Below are positions 24,997 through 36,300 of a DNA stretch of 64,000 nt, piece by piece (within the stretch, counting starts at the first letter, position 1; each line of letters begins with the position of its first letter). The position numbers and the translations under genes were made by a program. This DNA comes from Chromera velia (Eukaryota > Sar > Chromeraceae). The notes below the pieces were generated by a model, which saw only the letters and a list, made by a program, of their open reading frames with translations, was not told where the DNA came from and did not search any database. Where the stretch lies: positions 2,435 to 66,434 of the forward strand of contig JAHBMJ010005677.1 in assembly GCA_018398765.1 (NCBI GenBank), in the 5' to 3' direction.

Positions 24997-25633
24997 TCGG
25001 GGGGTGAGCGAAAAGTATATGGGGGGAAACGCGAAACGGACGACCCCAAGAAGCCCAGGCTGCGGGGCTTGGATGGCACCCCTTGCGTGAGCGTGGGAGG
25101 CGGTGGGAGGTGACGGGCTCGAGCCTGCACGGGTATGGGGGGGCATGCAGGGCGCTCATACTCGTGCGCTTCACAAGCAGGTCTACGAACGGGGTGCATG
25201 CTACGTGCGGCTTCTCCGTTCTTCTTCTCTCTTTTTCTCCCCTCTTTGAATTTCTTTATCATGCTTACTACTTGCAATTTCACTCCCCTGGAAAACAAGT
25301 CGTGCCTCAGGGATGAACCGACCGAACCGATTGAACTGATTGAACTGACCGAACTGCAGGAACTGAACTGAGAGAGAAACCTTTGCAGAAAAGATAGGGA
25401 ATCAAAGGAGATTGGGAGTTCTAATCTTTTTTTCTCTCCGTCTCCTTCCGTTCTGCCTCGGGTGATTTTCTTTAGAGGTCATCTGACAGACCTCTAACTG
25501 ATACAAACTGACAGAAGGAATCTCACTGGCCCGTGACCCTTTGGGGAAAAAAAAAGACACAGAAACAGAGTAGTCCGTCTCCGTCCTTTCTTTTCTCCCT
25601 GAGGTACGTGTTTTTTCTCTTTCCTTCTCGTTT
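24997..25633 (+). repeat. LINE 5' leader, first copy
   Basis: Matches 50,697-51,349 in the same orientation at roughly 93% identity by eye. It begins TCGGGGGGTGAGCG and ends at TTCTCGTTT, 16 bases before the ORF1 start codon. It includes a 10-bp-period repeat of GAACTGACC/GAACTGATT at about 25,313-25,371. The similarity stops sharply at both sides, so it marks the element's transcribed 5' region. Confidence 0.8.
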
Positions 25634-26974
25634 CTTCTCTGGCGACTCCATGGATTCTGACGGCCCCGTCACGAAGGTGTTCATCTGGGAGGCGCTTCGG
25701 GATGCGACGGCAGAGATGCGGAGGAGTTTCTATTCCCAGGAGGAGGGAGAAAGGATGAAGGTAAGGATAAGCAGACTGTCCGAACAGATGGACAGACTGA
25801 GAATTGAGCTGCGAGGAGAGGGAGAAAGCAGGGTAAGAATCATTGAGGGAATAGATTTCGTTCGGTTTGAGGGAAGAGTCCCCCCCCCCGAAGTAAAGAA
25901 AAAGATTGACCAGCAGCAGCTCACAGACCCGAACTCCCCCCCGAGTAGATTCTTCAGGAACATTCATGGAAATAAAGTCTTAGTAAGGGCGGGGGCAGAG
26001 ACAGATGGGCAGCTGCCTGTCTTCGAAATGAGCTCTGTGGTTGGCTTCGTTTCTTTTCGGGGAGGGGACATTCTTTTCTTCTCCTCAGAACGGGCGGCGA
26101 ACATTTTCTCTAGTGATGACTGCAGGGCTTACCCGCTCTTCAGTACAATCTCGGAATTCTCGCTCGATGACCCTCATCTCTCTGTACACTTCTCTATCCG
26201 GCCGGGGGCTGGAACTGCAAAGACATTGAACACGCGTTCACCCCCCTTCTGCCTGCAGGTTTCGATGGGGCAGAGACCCCCCACCCATGCCCAGAGATCC
26301 CTCGTGCAGGGCTCTTCCCCAGAAAAGGGGAGAGGGGATGGGAGGATAGAGACTGGGGAGAGGGGAGACAGACGGACGACCCCCCCCTTCAGCCAAGGGG
26401 GTGGGGCTTATGGACAAGGGAGAATCGAGGACCAGATGAGGGGGACTCTGGAACGGGGGCGGGGGAACCCGAGCCCCCCTCTCCCTCCTTCTAATCACTT
26501 CGGGCACGCTCCCCCCCCTATAATTGACGGGGTCGGGAGGGGCATCGGGGGGGCTGGGTTGCATGTGGGAGGGAACAGGGACTTCATGCTGACTCACCGG
26601 GGGGGAGCCACCCGGAATATAAATTCGGCCTCCAGGGAAAGGGAGAGGGAAGAGGGGAGAAGCAAGGGTGGGGACAGAGGCAGAGGGAGAGTTGTGACAG
26701 ACGGAACGGAAGGAACCGGAGGGGCATGGCGAATGAGTGATAAGGATATGGAGAGGATGCAGCAGAGGGAGAGCAGACCTAACCGCGAGGGACAAGGACA
26801 GATGGGATCAAACGGGCCCCCTACCGGAGTCAGAGAGCCTCTGCTGGCCTTTCCCCAACCCTCTCTCTCACACTCACTCCCTTACTTCTACCTCCCTCCC
26901 TTCCCTCAGATCCCCCAGCAGACGTGGCCTCACTACCGCCCCTAGTTTCCCCTGCCCCCATTCCTCTGCCCACC

Positions 26975-27090
26975 TGCGGGGGTGGGGGGTCAGGTTCCGG
27001 GAAATGTGCCGGTAGCTCCTCCGGGGATGGGAGGTCAGATTCCGGGGGTCTTGCCGGTGGCTCCTCCGGGGATGGGGGGTCAGTTGGATA
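26975..27090 (+). repeat. 45-bp tandem repeat in LINE ORF1
   Basis: About 2.5 copies of a 45-bp unit containing GTAGCTCCTCCGGGGATGGG. It stays in the ORF1 frame and encodes MGGQVPGNVPVAPPG-type repeats. Confidence 0.75.
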
Positions 27091-27219
27091 GGGGACATAG
27101 GAGAGGGGAAGAACGGTCTGCTCAGCCTGTGGGGGGCAATCAGCCCTCTTTACAGGATCCGGCTATACTCCAGGTCGGACGGGGGGGAGGCCTCCCTCAT
27201 CCAGCCGGCGGCCGGGGGG

Positions 27220-27529
27220 NNNNNNNNNNNNNNNNNNNNNNNNNNNNNNNNNNNNNNNNNNNNNNNNNNNNNNNNNNNNNNNNNNNNNNNNNNNNNNNNN
27301 NNNNNNNNNNNNNNNNNNNNNNNNNNNNNNNNNNNNNNNNNNNNNNNNNNNNNNNNNNNNNNNNNNNNNNNNNNNNNNNNNNNNNNNNNNNNNNNNNNNN
27401 NNNNNNNNNNNNNNNNNNNNNNNNNNNNNNNNNNNNNNNNNNNNNNNNNNNNNNNNNNNNNNNNNNNNNNNNNNNNNNNNNNNNNNNNNNNNNNNNNNNN
27501 NNNNNNNNNNNNNNNNNNNNNNNNNNNNN
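27220..27529. other. Assembly gap flanked by poly-G
   Basis: 310 undetermined bases with GGGGGG to the left and GGGGGGGGG to the right. The true length is unknown, so the ORF1 frame cannot be followed across it. Confidence 0.95.
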
Positions 27530-27569
27530 GGGGGGGGGAAAGGGAATGGGGGAACAGGTAGGAAGAAAA

Positions 27570-27810
27570 AGAAAAAGGGGAAGGGGGGTACTGGTGACGT
27601 GGAGATGGAAGATGCAGATAGGCAGGCTTGACCTCGAGCCCGGGATAGGGACATTGAGGGAAAGAGAGAGAGAGCAGAAGAAGGAAAAAAGAAAAGGGGG
27701 AAGGGGGGTGCTGATGACATGGTGATGGAGGATGCAGAGCAGGCTCGACCTCGAGCCCGGGATAGAGACATCGAGGCAGAGAGAGAAAGAGCAGAAGGAG
27801 AGAAGAAGGA
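27570..27810 (+). repeat. Tandem duplication in LINE ORF1, about 125 bp
   Basis: Two adjacent copies share GGAAGGGGGGT, a GATGGARGATGCAGA segment and CCTCGAGCCCGGGATAG. Both encode an MEDA.QA-PRARDRDIE-type acidic/basic segment. The first copy carries TGA where the second has CGA. Confidence 0.75.
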
Positions 27811-28180
27811 AAGAGAGGAGGAAGAGGAGAGACGAGTGCAAAGGAAGGAGGAGCAAAGAGAATCGGAGATAGATATTATTATGAGACAGACAGGAGTAGA
27901 GAGGGAGGTGGCAAGGCAGGCCCTGGCTGAGGGGGAAGACCTGGTGGAGGCGATACTTAGCCTCATGAATGAATAGACAGAGACACAGCAGACGCAGAGG
28001 GGACCTCCAAGAGGGAGACAATGGAGAGGGGAGGGAAAGGGATGGGACATCTTCCCTGGGGATTTCAGCGAGAGCGCGGCAGCCGGGAAGGAAGCCTCGT
28101 CTATCCCCGTCACTCCTCTGGAGAAGCAACAGCAGCAGCCTGTTTCCCCGGCCCCCCTCTCCCCTCACTCTGCGACTCCC

Positions 28181-28798
28181 ATGACAGTCCTACCCCAGCC
28201 CCCAACTGTCATGCCTCTCCCTTCCCTAAGCAAGACAAATTCTCGGATGGTACCCCCCACGGCTGTTCTGAGAGAAAGGCTGAAGGCTGCCCCGGGATTC
28301 ATCATCCCCTCCATTAAGGGGAGCAAGAGAAAGGGGGGTTTGACTCTGGGACAGAGGGGGGTGATAAGACAGAAAAGCATAGGGGGGGGTCAAAAAAGGA
28401 AAATCAGAGTCACAAGGGCCAGAGGGGCCCCTTCTCTGACTCTAAGAAGTGAATCACTTTACTCTGTCTCTGCCAGGGAGGGAGAGGAGGGTGACAACAG
28501 GTCTGTATGCACCTCCGCGCTAGAAGAAGCCCCCCCCCTCTCCCTTGCTGAAGAAGAGGGAGAGGGGGGTTATATCTTTAGTGAAAAAGAAGGGGGAATG
28601 GTCCTAGCTGGGACTAAAAGGAGTCCTGAGGCGCAGAAGAGGTGGGAAGAGGAAAGAAGGAAAGAGAGGGACGAGTCTCTCGAGCAGAGGGGGGAAGTTT
28701 GGCCTGCAGACCAGCCGGTCTCATCTTCTTTTTCCCCCTCCTCCTCTGCCGGGGTGAACGTGGAGGAGTCGGGAAAGGGATTTAAGGGGGAGGTCTAG
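28181..28798 (+). pseudogene. Open frame between LINE ORF1 and ORF2
   Basis: A 205-codon frame in the same phase as the end of ORF1. It is Pro-rich at first, then basic (IKGSKRKGGLTLGQRGVIRQ), then Glu-rich. There is no recognised domain. It may be a separate LINE product, read-through of ORF1, or simply unbroken linker. The codon composition resembles the ORFs around it. Confidence 0.35.
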
Positions 28799-29031
28799 GT
28801 GGGGGACAGAAGGTAGTTTTGGTAGGCAGAGACCTCCCTCCTCCCTCTCTTCTCTCCCTCTCTCAGACAGCCGGTCAGACAGTCAGTCGTGGGAATTTCA
28901 AAAGGGTTAGGGCAGGCTTCAGGCAGGCAGACACACAGATAGCAATTGATAGACTTCCCCCCTCACCCTAGCCCTTACCTCCTTATTCTCACCCCCCTGC
29001 TCTGAAGGATGGATTCCTTTCTTGTGATGAG

Positions 29032-30529
29032 GTGGAGGCCCTCATGCAGGTAACTGTGCATGAGCGACCCTTCACCCTGGTTAAGAGGGGGGGTGAGAAA
29101 TTAGGGAACGTAAGGAACTTTTCGCCCTCTTTCCCTCCCCGATCTGAGAAGAAAGAGCGCTTTTTTTCATGCTTTGCTCCTCTTGCATCTGATAATGACT
29201 GCATCTTATATCTCCCTTCTTCTTGTAGGCAGGAGAGTGCAGGAGAGTGCCACGGCCAGAGGGACAGGGGGCAAAGAAGAATGTATGATAGAAGGAAGAG
29301 GACCGTCATCGAATCTTCCGATCCACAGAAGCGCTCTTTTTCCCCCCGACCTCCTCCTCCTCCTCCTCCTCTTCCTTCCTCTCTCTCTTCTTCTGGCTTT
29401 TCTTCTTCTTTTTCTTCTTTATCTTCTTCTTCTTCTTCTTCTTCTTCTTTTTCTTCTTCGTCTTCTTCTTCTTCTTCTTCTTTTTCTGCGTCGTTCTTCT
29501 TTTCCCCCTCCCCCGGCTCTGATGTAGGCAAGAACAAGGGTGAGAATGGACAGGGAGGGGTGGAGGGGGGGAGACCAGTCCACCGGAGGTATCCCTTGTC
29601 TTCTTCCTCTTTCTCTTTTTCTCCATTTTCTTCTTTTTCTCCTTCCCCTTCCTCTTCTTCTTCTCATTCTTCTCCTCCCATTCCTTCTGCATCTCCCTCC
29701 TCTGCTTTTTTCCTTTCTTTCCCCCCCTCCAGTACTGGTGTGAGGGTATCTGCCTATGACAAGGCTGGAAGGGAGGGATGGATAACGCCTGTAACACGGC
29801 AGCCCAGACCTTCCCCCCACCCGATTCGATTCGATTCTTTTTCAGGACCCTGCAGGTGTTGTGCTGGAGGGGAGGGGGGCCTCCGGGTCGGTCCCTCCCC
29901 TCACCCGATTCGAACCCTCTCGATCGATCGACCGACTGATTCTCTTCCCCCATCTTCCCCCTGTATTTTCTTCTTCTTATTCTTCATCTTCCTCTCCTCT
30001 TCCTATTTATGAATCGATGAATGTCCCTCCTGTTTGCGTTCAAACAGAGGAGGGGTGCGTTGGGGGTGTCCGGGAGGGTGGGGGTATGGGTCGGGCTTTT
30101 TTTCCCTCTTCTTCTTCCTCTCCTCTTTTTTCTTCTCTTGATCCATCTTTCCCTTCCCTACTCCTCCCGTCTTTTTCTTCTTCTTCTTTTCCTATCTCTT
30201 CATCATCTCTTCCCTCTTTCCCTTTGCCTCCTCTTCCCCCTCCCACCCCAGAAACGCATGTGCAAGATACAGTTGAGCCTGAATGTTGGGAGGCCCAGGT
30301 CATCTCCCCATGTGAGGAGCCTTTGCTCGCTGCTCCACCATCATCCCCACGCTCTGCTTCTCCTGTCCCCCCCTCATGCCTTCACTACAGCTCTCCCACG
30401 GTTGGGGAAGCGGGGATTAGAGGGGCTCTCGGTGTTCTTGAGACCTCCCCCCGAGACATTCTTGAGAAATGCAGGAGAAATGCTGACAAGAAGATTGCCA
30501 GAAAACTCAGAGAGAGAGAAGGACTATGA
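29032..30529 (+). other. Ser/Pro-rich low-complexity LINE segment
   Basis: Two overlapping plus-strand frames (29,032-30,012 and 29,861-30,529) consist largely of Ser encoded by TCT/TCC/TTC runs. The second ends in a charged helix (DILEKCRRNADKKIARKLRE). The pyrimidine bias makes frames long by chance, and the complementary Lys/Glu frames are shadows. Protein coding is possible but unproven. Confidence 0.35.
29399..29500. repeat. (CTT)n microsatellite
   Basis: TTCTTCTTC runs with a few interruptions. On the plus strand they read as poly-Ser, on the minus strand as poly-Lys/Glu. Confidence 0.85.
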
Positions 30530-31021
30530 AGAGGGCTTCGGCGGAGAAGAGAAAAAAACTGCTCCGCATATGGAGGCGCCCTGAGAGGAGGCAGATGCCC
30601 TGACCTCCTCTGCAGCACCGAGGAGGAGGTGTAGGCAGAGGAGGAGGAGCATTTCCCCTTGCTGGGGGAGGGCGGAGGGCTAATCACTCGTATCATGAAT
30701 GTGAGGGGGGGGAAGGGAAAGAGGAGGGAATATGAAGTGGTTAAGACTGGGTGGGATGGAACGTTCTAGGTAGGGGTAGCTGCTGTTCCTCCCTTCCTCC
30801 AGATATCTTTTGGGGTTGAGAAAAGACGTAAGAGAGACAACCTTCCACCTCCCCCGTCCCCCTCCCCCTCCACCCTCCCTCCTTCCCTTTCCCCTTCCGC
30901 TGCCCTCTCTCCCTCTCCTTTTATTTCTCCATCTACCCTTTCCATTCCTTCCCTCCCTCCATCTCCCGATTCCGTTTCTGATGCTCCCTGTCCCTCTCCC
31001 TCTTTTCAGTCAGCATGTAGC

Positions 31022-32850
31022 ATGGATTCTCGGGAATTGCATGAACCTTTTGTTAATTATAGTGATAAGAAGAAAGGGAGGGGGAGCGGTTTGACCATAA
31101 GTGCGCTCAATATGGGACCCTTAGAAACGAAGTTGGGGGGCGGTTCTCTCGAGAGCTGGCTGTCAGGTATAAATATCGCCGTGATTCCTGAGACGTGCAT
31201 GCCTACAAGAAAAGCCCGCATGGCTTTCCTCTCGGGGGAGAATTTCTCCCACATAGAATGAAAAAGAAAAAAAATAGGGGTTCACTCTAGAGCTGCCAAA
31301 CGGGATATACGAACAGGGAGTATGTGCACCCTTGTCAGGAACTCGTTAATTCCTGTTCTCCATCCGACCTGGGAACTGATGGGGCCCGACCTGGTCAAAC
31401 TGACGGTCAGGGTGGGGGGAAAAGATAGTCCACGTACCCAAACGCTGCACATCTTCGATGTGTATCTTCTGCATGCCAATTCGGACCATAGAGGTTCCAG
31501 AAAACGGGTAAATGAAGAGAGGGAAGAATTGTTGGAGGCGTTATGTGCTGTCCCCCTGTCAGATCTGCGAATGATGATGGGGGACCTGAATGCACACCTG
31601 GCTAGCGAGTGCCCAAAAGGGGTCACGTGGGAAAGGGAAATAGACACTGAAACCGGGATAGGGCATGAAAGGAATAGGAATACAGATGGATACTCACTTG
31701 AATTCACGCGTAAGTCTCTATGTTCAAATCTTGACGAAGCAGGTCGTTGGATCCTTCACTCGCTTTGCAAGAAGTCCAACTTCCTGCCAGCCGCCGATCT
31801 GTACTTAAAGGATGAAAGAAAGGGGGTGGAGGTCAGACTGACCAGGGCATAGACCTTTAAGAGTGGGAAGTCTAAGTCGGTAATTGACATTCCTTTGATT
31901 AACCCTCTGCTTCTTTGTTATCTCTCTTCTTACATGGTCGAGTCATGTTCTGAGGTCGCAAAGCAGCATGCGGCTGTCTCTCTTTCTCTTGACTTCTCTT
32001 CTTCTCCTTCTTCGTCTATACATGAATGTATTTCTGACTTATCCCTCTCCCGGCCTCTCTCTTATCTGGGTGAAGTAGGCAGATGTACCCTTGTCTGCGA
32101 TGATGAGTTGATGGGGGTAGCCCTCTCTCTGAAAGCGTTCACAGAGAATGGGGGGCTAGACTTATAGGATGAGGGTTTATATCAAGTGTAGGAGTGGGGA
32201 GACGCTGTTCCTCACTTTTTCGATCCCCCAAAACCTCCGCCCGAACTGCCCCCATCAGATGCAGTGTCTTTCTCTCTGATAGAGCAGTTACGACAGATTT
32301 CTGACTCCTGGCAAACATGCCTAGCCAGTAGGAATTCCAAAGGGGTAGGGATGGGAGGCAGAAAGGAAAACAAGAAAGAAAGAAAGGACATAAGTCAACG
32401 GGAGTCGTCCCGGCCAGACTGGTGGGATGAGGAATGTTCGGCTAAACAAAGGGAAGTGAGAGAGGCCGAGAGAGAATGGAAGGACCCGAGAGGAATATGG
32501 GGGGCAGATGAAGGTGACCGGGGAGGTCCCACCCAGAGTGCGAAGCGAAAGCTTGAGTCCCTTCGCAGGACAAGGAAGAGACTGTTTGCCCGTAAAGAAA
32601 CTGAACATGCTAACAAGTAAGCAGAGAGGTTAGCAAGGGAGGCTGCGACCGACCCCTCGGCGATTTGGAGGTGGAAGAGGGAAATGAGCAGTACAAGAGA
32701 TAGGGGAGACAGACCGACCCCCGCGGCTTTTACCGATTTCTGGGCCTCTGTATTTGAGGGTGAAGGGCTCCTTCCTCCTCCAGTTGCTTCCCCTGCTTTC
32801 TCTCTCTCTTCCCCCCCTCCTCCCCTGGCCTTCTCTTATAAAAGGATTAT
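31022..32850 (+). pseudogene. LINE ORF2, 5' part: EEP endonuclease and linker
   Basis: An apurinic-type endonuclease that in this family nicks the target DNA. Visible motifs in order are LTISALNMGPLETKL (metal-binding Asn), INIAVIPETCMP (catalytic Glu), MMGDLNAHL (Asp and Asn of GDxN), and a degenerate SVIDI near the Ser-Asp-His end. Next is the linker typical of LINE ORF2 (SRPDWWDEECSAKQREVREA) with an Arg-rich helix. The reading stays in one frame up to the Copia insertion but meets stops at 31,259, 31,850, 32,165, 32,207 and 32,618. The conserved histidine of the last motif is not visible. ORF2 continues at about 48,0xx after the inserted element. Confidence 0.75.
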
Positions 32851-32855
32851 TGGTA
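32851..32855. repeat. Probable 5-bp target duplication, left of Copia-type element
   Basis: TGGTA next to the 5' LTR. The right side has CGGTA at 47,972-47,976, a 4-of-5 match. A 5-bp duplication is standard for Copia integrases. Confidence 0.5.
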
Positions 32856-33604
32856 TGTGAAAGTAAACGACGGTCGCGTTCCCGGTCGGATTCGTGGAGG
32901 ATGAATTCCGGTCCCGGCATTTCCATTTGTCCCTTCGCCCCAAGCCAGAGAAAAGAGCGACGCGCATGCAGCGGCCCATCCACATGGGGTGGCAGGGCGC
33001 TTGCGACAGAGGAGTGCATGTTGTGAGTTCCATGGTATGGCCCGCATGCACTTTGGCGTTAGAAATACACCCGAGGCACTCACCGTGGTGGTGTGTGCTC
33101 CGGGGCTTCATATGGGATTTAAATAGGCCGATGGTGCAGTTATGCCATCGGAGGCTTCAGAATTAATTCCGGTCCCGAATTAATTTCCAGACAGTCAGAC
33201 AGACGTGCACGGCGGTTACCGTCCGTCTGAATGAGAGATGCGATCTAGGGATTGACAGAACTTCATGTATAGGATCTGTACTGTGCCCTATGTCTCTCTG
33301 TGATTCTCTTGTGCTCTGAATAATGCACGAAGCCACCAGCAGGAGCATACTGTGGACTGTGGGAGTTCATAGAATTTCTGTCTGGTGAAGAGACTGATCA
33401 GATATTTATTTTGGATTATCTGTATCGGTCTAGACGAGTACGTCATGGAGACGTATTTGCTGTGGTCCTCTAATAGGAGAGGGCCAGGAATTCGGGAGTA
33501 TAGCAGTTTGAGGAGTCCTCTGGATAGGCTAGAGGATCGACACGGGAAGGCCCATAGGATTCCACTGGAGGAATCTCAAGAGAGGTGAGACTCTACTTTT
33601 CACT
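32856..33604 (+). repeat. 5' LTR
   Basis: 749 bp, beginning TGTGAAAGTA and ending TACTTTTCACT, so the ends form a short imperfect inverted repeat. It is about 96.5% identical to 47,223-47,971, with no length change. Shared internal landmarks are ATTTAAATAGG (33,117) and GAATTAATT repeats (about 33,161). Confidence 0.9.
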
Positions 33605-33622
33605 GGCGCCGTCACTAAGGGA
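33603..33622 (+). other. Primer-binding-like site
   Basis: TGGCGCCGTCACTAAGGG directly follows the 5' LTR. A TGG start there is usual for pairing with the CCA end of a tRNA. I cannot say which tRNA. Confidence 0.45.
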
Positions 33623-33689
33623 GTCTCCTGTTATCATTCCGACAATATTCCCCTTGTTATATTCCCGATTCCCTACTGCAGGTGACTTA

Positions 33690-34200
33690 CCATGGGTCCC
33701 AAGAAGGACGCTCCCCATGGGTGCGTCGCGATCAAGGGTATGGAGGCGAAGACCGTGGGCGTCTTCGGCCTCACGGACGATGCGGACATCATCGAGTGGG
33801 TACGGCAATATACAGATGCTGTGGCCATTCTCAGGGACTCGGACAAGGGGTGCGGCGGGCTCACCCTCACCAACAGGAACAAGGTGGGGGTCAACGTTAA
33901 GCACTACGTCGCAAGGACCCAGGTGGAAGTGCTGGAGAAGGTGATGGAATGGGTGCCCCACCTCAGCTCGGAAGTTTCTGAGCAGCTCCGGATTTTCCAT
34001 AGGCACGTTGTGAACTCCGTCTCTCCACCCGATGCAGAGTGGATGAAGAGATATCTGCAGCGGACCAATGTCCTGAGAATGGGCAAGGCGAGGATTATGG
34101 AAATCAGGGAGCTTCTCTCACGCCGAGAGAAGGAAAGAATCTCTGGTCCCCAGTTGAAGGCTCTAAACGAACAGATCCTCTGCCTCAGACTCTGAAGGAA
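33690..34200 (+). other. Small upstream frame of the Copia-type element
   Basis: A frame of about 165 codons between the leader and the Gag-like region. It is a charged, mostly helical product without a domain I recognise. It is not a standard Copia part. Confidence 0.5.
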
Positions 34201-34399
34201 CCCTCCTCCCTCTCCCTGTCTCGCCCTGTTGTGTTGTCTTCAGGTGGAGAGCTCCATGGGGGAGCTTCAACAGAGACGAAGGTGAAGACGGAGGAGGAGC
34301 CAGGAGCGATACCAGACACCTCCCGTCAGATGTCCGTCCCCATGTCCAGTGAGCAGCGTCCGGCCTCTGATGAGCGGGACTGCCGTAGCAGTAGCAGCA

Positions 34400-36300
34400 G
34401 CAGTTCCAGTGGGGGGGTGCAGGTGGTCGGTGTATGACCTGACACCACCCTGCTGGAGATAAAAAAGAAGCAGTACGAGGACCTCGTGGCCCAGATATCG
34501 GGTCTGGATGCCGCACGGGGTGCTGACAAGCTCCGAATTCTGGAGATCCAGAAGGAGGAGACTGAAGTGCTGAGTGGCATGCCCAGGAGGGACAATTTCC
34601 CTAAGGGGTCTGAGGGGAAGGAGGCGTACACATCAGAGCTGGCATCCTGGGCCGAGAAAAAAGAGGTCTTCAACGCTGGGAAGGCTGATAGGGATACGCT
34701 AGTAGCGACCCTGCATGGTCATATTAACCAGCTGGCGTCTGATGGGTTTGCTCTGAACGAGCAGGCCGACAACCTCCGCAAGGAGATAGACGTGCTCTCT
34801 CCTCCTCCCCAGGCCAAGGGTGTCACTGGGGGTGCTGCTGAAGGTCGCCTGCCTTCGGTATTCCAGATGACCCCCTTTACAGGTGGGGGGGTGTATCCTG
34901 CTGTGTCTCCCTCTGATCCTGCGATGGTGTCTGTAGGTGGGGGGGTGCATACTGGTGATGTCGGGGCTCCGGGTGCTCCTGACATCTTCTCTTTCCTCGG
35001 AGTCAGGGAGTCGAGTGGAACTCAGGGGAGGCCCAAGTGTAACCCTGAGGATCCCCTCATCGCCTACACCCTGGAGGAGATCTTGACATCGGTCCCGAGG
35101 ACCTTTGTGGAGATGCGAGATAAGGTCGTGGCGATGATCTTTGCACACTTTTTCAAGACGATCCAGTACTTGACCTCGGCCCTCGTCCTGGAGTACGAGA
35201 GGATTGCCTGCAAGCCCTGTCGGTTTGGTACCTACACAGAGCTGCTGGCGTATCACAAGCGTCTCTTGAACCACCTGGTTGAGGAGAACATCGTCCACGA
35301 GCTTGGCGTGAAGTACAGGCTCGGGCTTCTGATGGCACACCTACCAAACGACCTCATCATGAGGTGGCAGGAGAGGCAGAACCCGGTGGACCTCACCAGC
35401 GAAGTGGAGATCATTAAGGAGATCCACGGCATCGCTGCCCAGGCGGAGACCTTCAACAAGTCTCTCGGGGATGCCTGGGACCGGGGCCTGGTTAAAGGAG
35501 CTCTCATCGAGGACTTGAAGAGAGTATGGGAACAGAAGGCGGCAACCTTCGCGGTCAGGGACTCGGAGGGTGCCTCGCGGGGGGGTATCATCCCGAAGGT
35601 TCCTTTTCTGGCGTTCGCGGGGCCTGGAGGAGTCCCGCAGAGGAAGTCCCCTTCCAAGGCAAAGGGGGGGAAACCCTCAGGAGGAAAGACTCCTGACTCT
35701 GGCGGGAAGGGCAGGGGCAACTCTGATCGCGGGAGGCAGGGCAGTGCAGGAGGGGGTTCCGGCAAGAGGGATAGCGGGGGGGGCTCCAATCGGAGGCGCT
35801 CTCCTGGGTCCAATTCCTCTGCTCCCTCCAGCAGATACAATGACAAGGGGGTGGAAGGAAAGGACTGTCCTCCCACTTAGGCCATTGTCAACCCCAGGGG
35901 CCCCAACAGGAACCCCGTTCTCGATCGATATGGTGTCCGACACCGGGACGGCTCTGGGTCGGATGCGTTCATCGGGACAATGGCGGGACCTGGAGAAACT
36001 CCCATCATAACTGGTCAGTGGGATGGAGAGTTTGGGTCTCTGTGGAATAAAGCGTATTAGGATCCTGCCAGCAGGAAGAGCCTTCCCCACGGGTACCGCG
36101 ATAGCCAGTGCCTGAGATGCAACCGTCCGGACGGACATGCAGAGTGGGGGGGCCATGGGGCCTGTCCTTGGATTTGGAAGAAGGACGGCTGCCCATTGTG
36201 TAGAACGATGGGCCATGCTCCCAACAACTGCTCTGACGAGAACGCGAAGAAGCGGTGGGTGATGAAGCAGATGGACAAGACTGGGCAGGACAGGGGCGGC
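34400..36300 (+). other. Gag-like region of the Copia-type element
   Basis: Coiled-coil N-terminal part, a helical capsid-like segment around 35.1-35.5 kb, a Gly/Ser/Arg-rich stretch, and a Cys/His cluster near 36.10-36.23 kb. The product would coat the element's RNA. The assignment rests on position and composition. Confidence 0.55.

Larger units (their letters stand above)
25650..27976 (+). pseudogene. LINE ORF1 with C-terminal NAC-like UBA domain
   Basis: The start codon has a strong context (CTCCATGGAT). The first about 200 residues are mixed alpha/charged, with [20 protein letters not shown] as a likely short coiled coil. Then come Gly/Arg/Pro-rich sequence and 15-residue repeats (MGGQVPGNVPVAPPG), a 310-base gap of N, and a Lys/Glu-rich helix. 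The frame ends with a UBA-type domain at 27,866-27,973: EIDIIMRQTGVEREVARQAL followed by AEGEDLVEAILSLMNE, then the stop. In NAC-alpha and HYPK the same domain also ends the protein. In-frame stops at 26,943 and 27,628 indicate decay; a sister repeat has CGA where the latter has TGA. The nucleic-acid chaperone role usual for ORF1 is assumed, not seen. Confidence 0.55.

Noticed and set aside
32864-33166. Short frames on both strands repeated at 47,137-47,533
   Set aside because: They lie wholly within the two LTRs and are repeated because the LTRs are.
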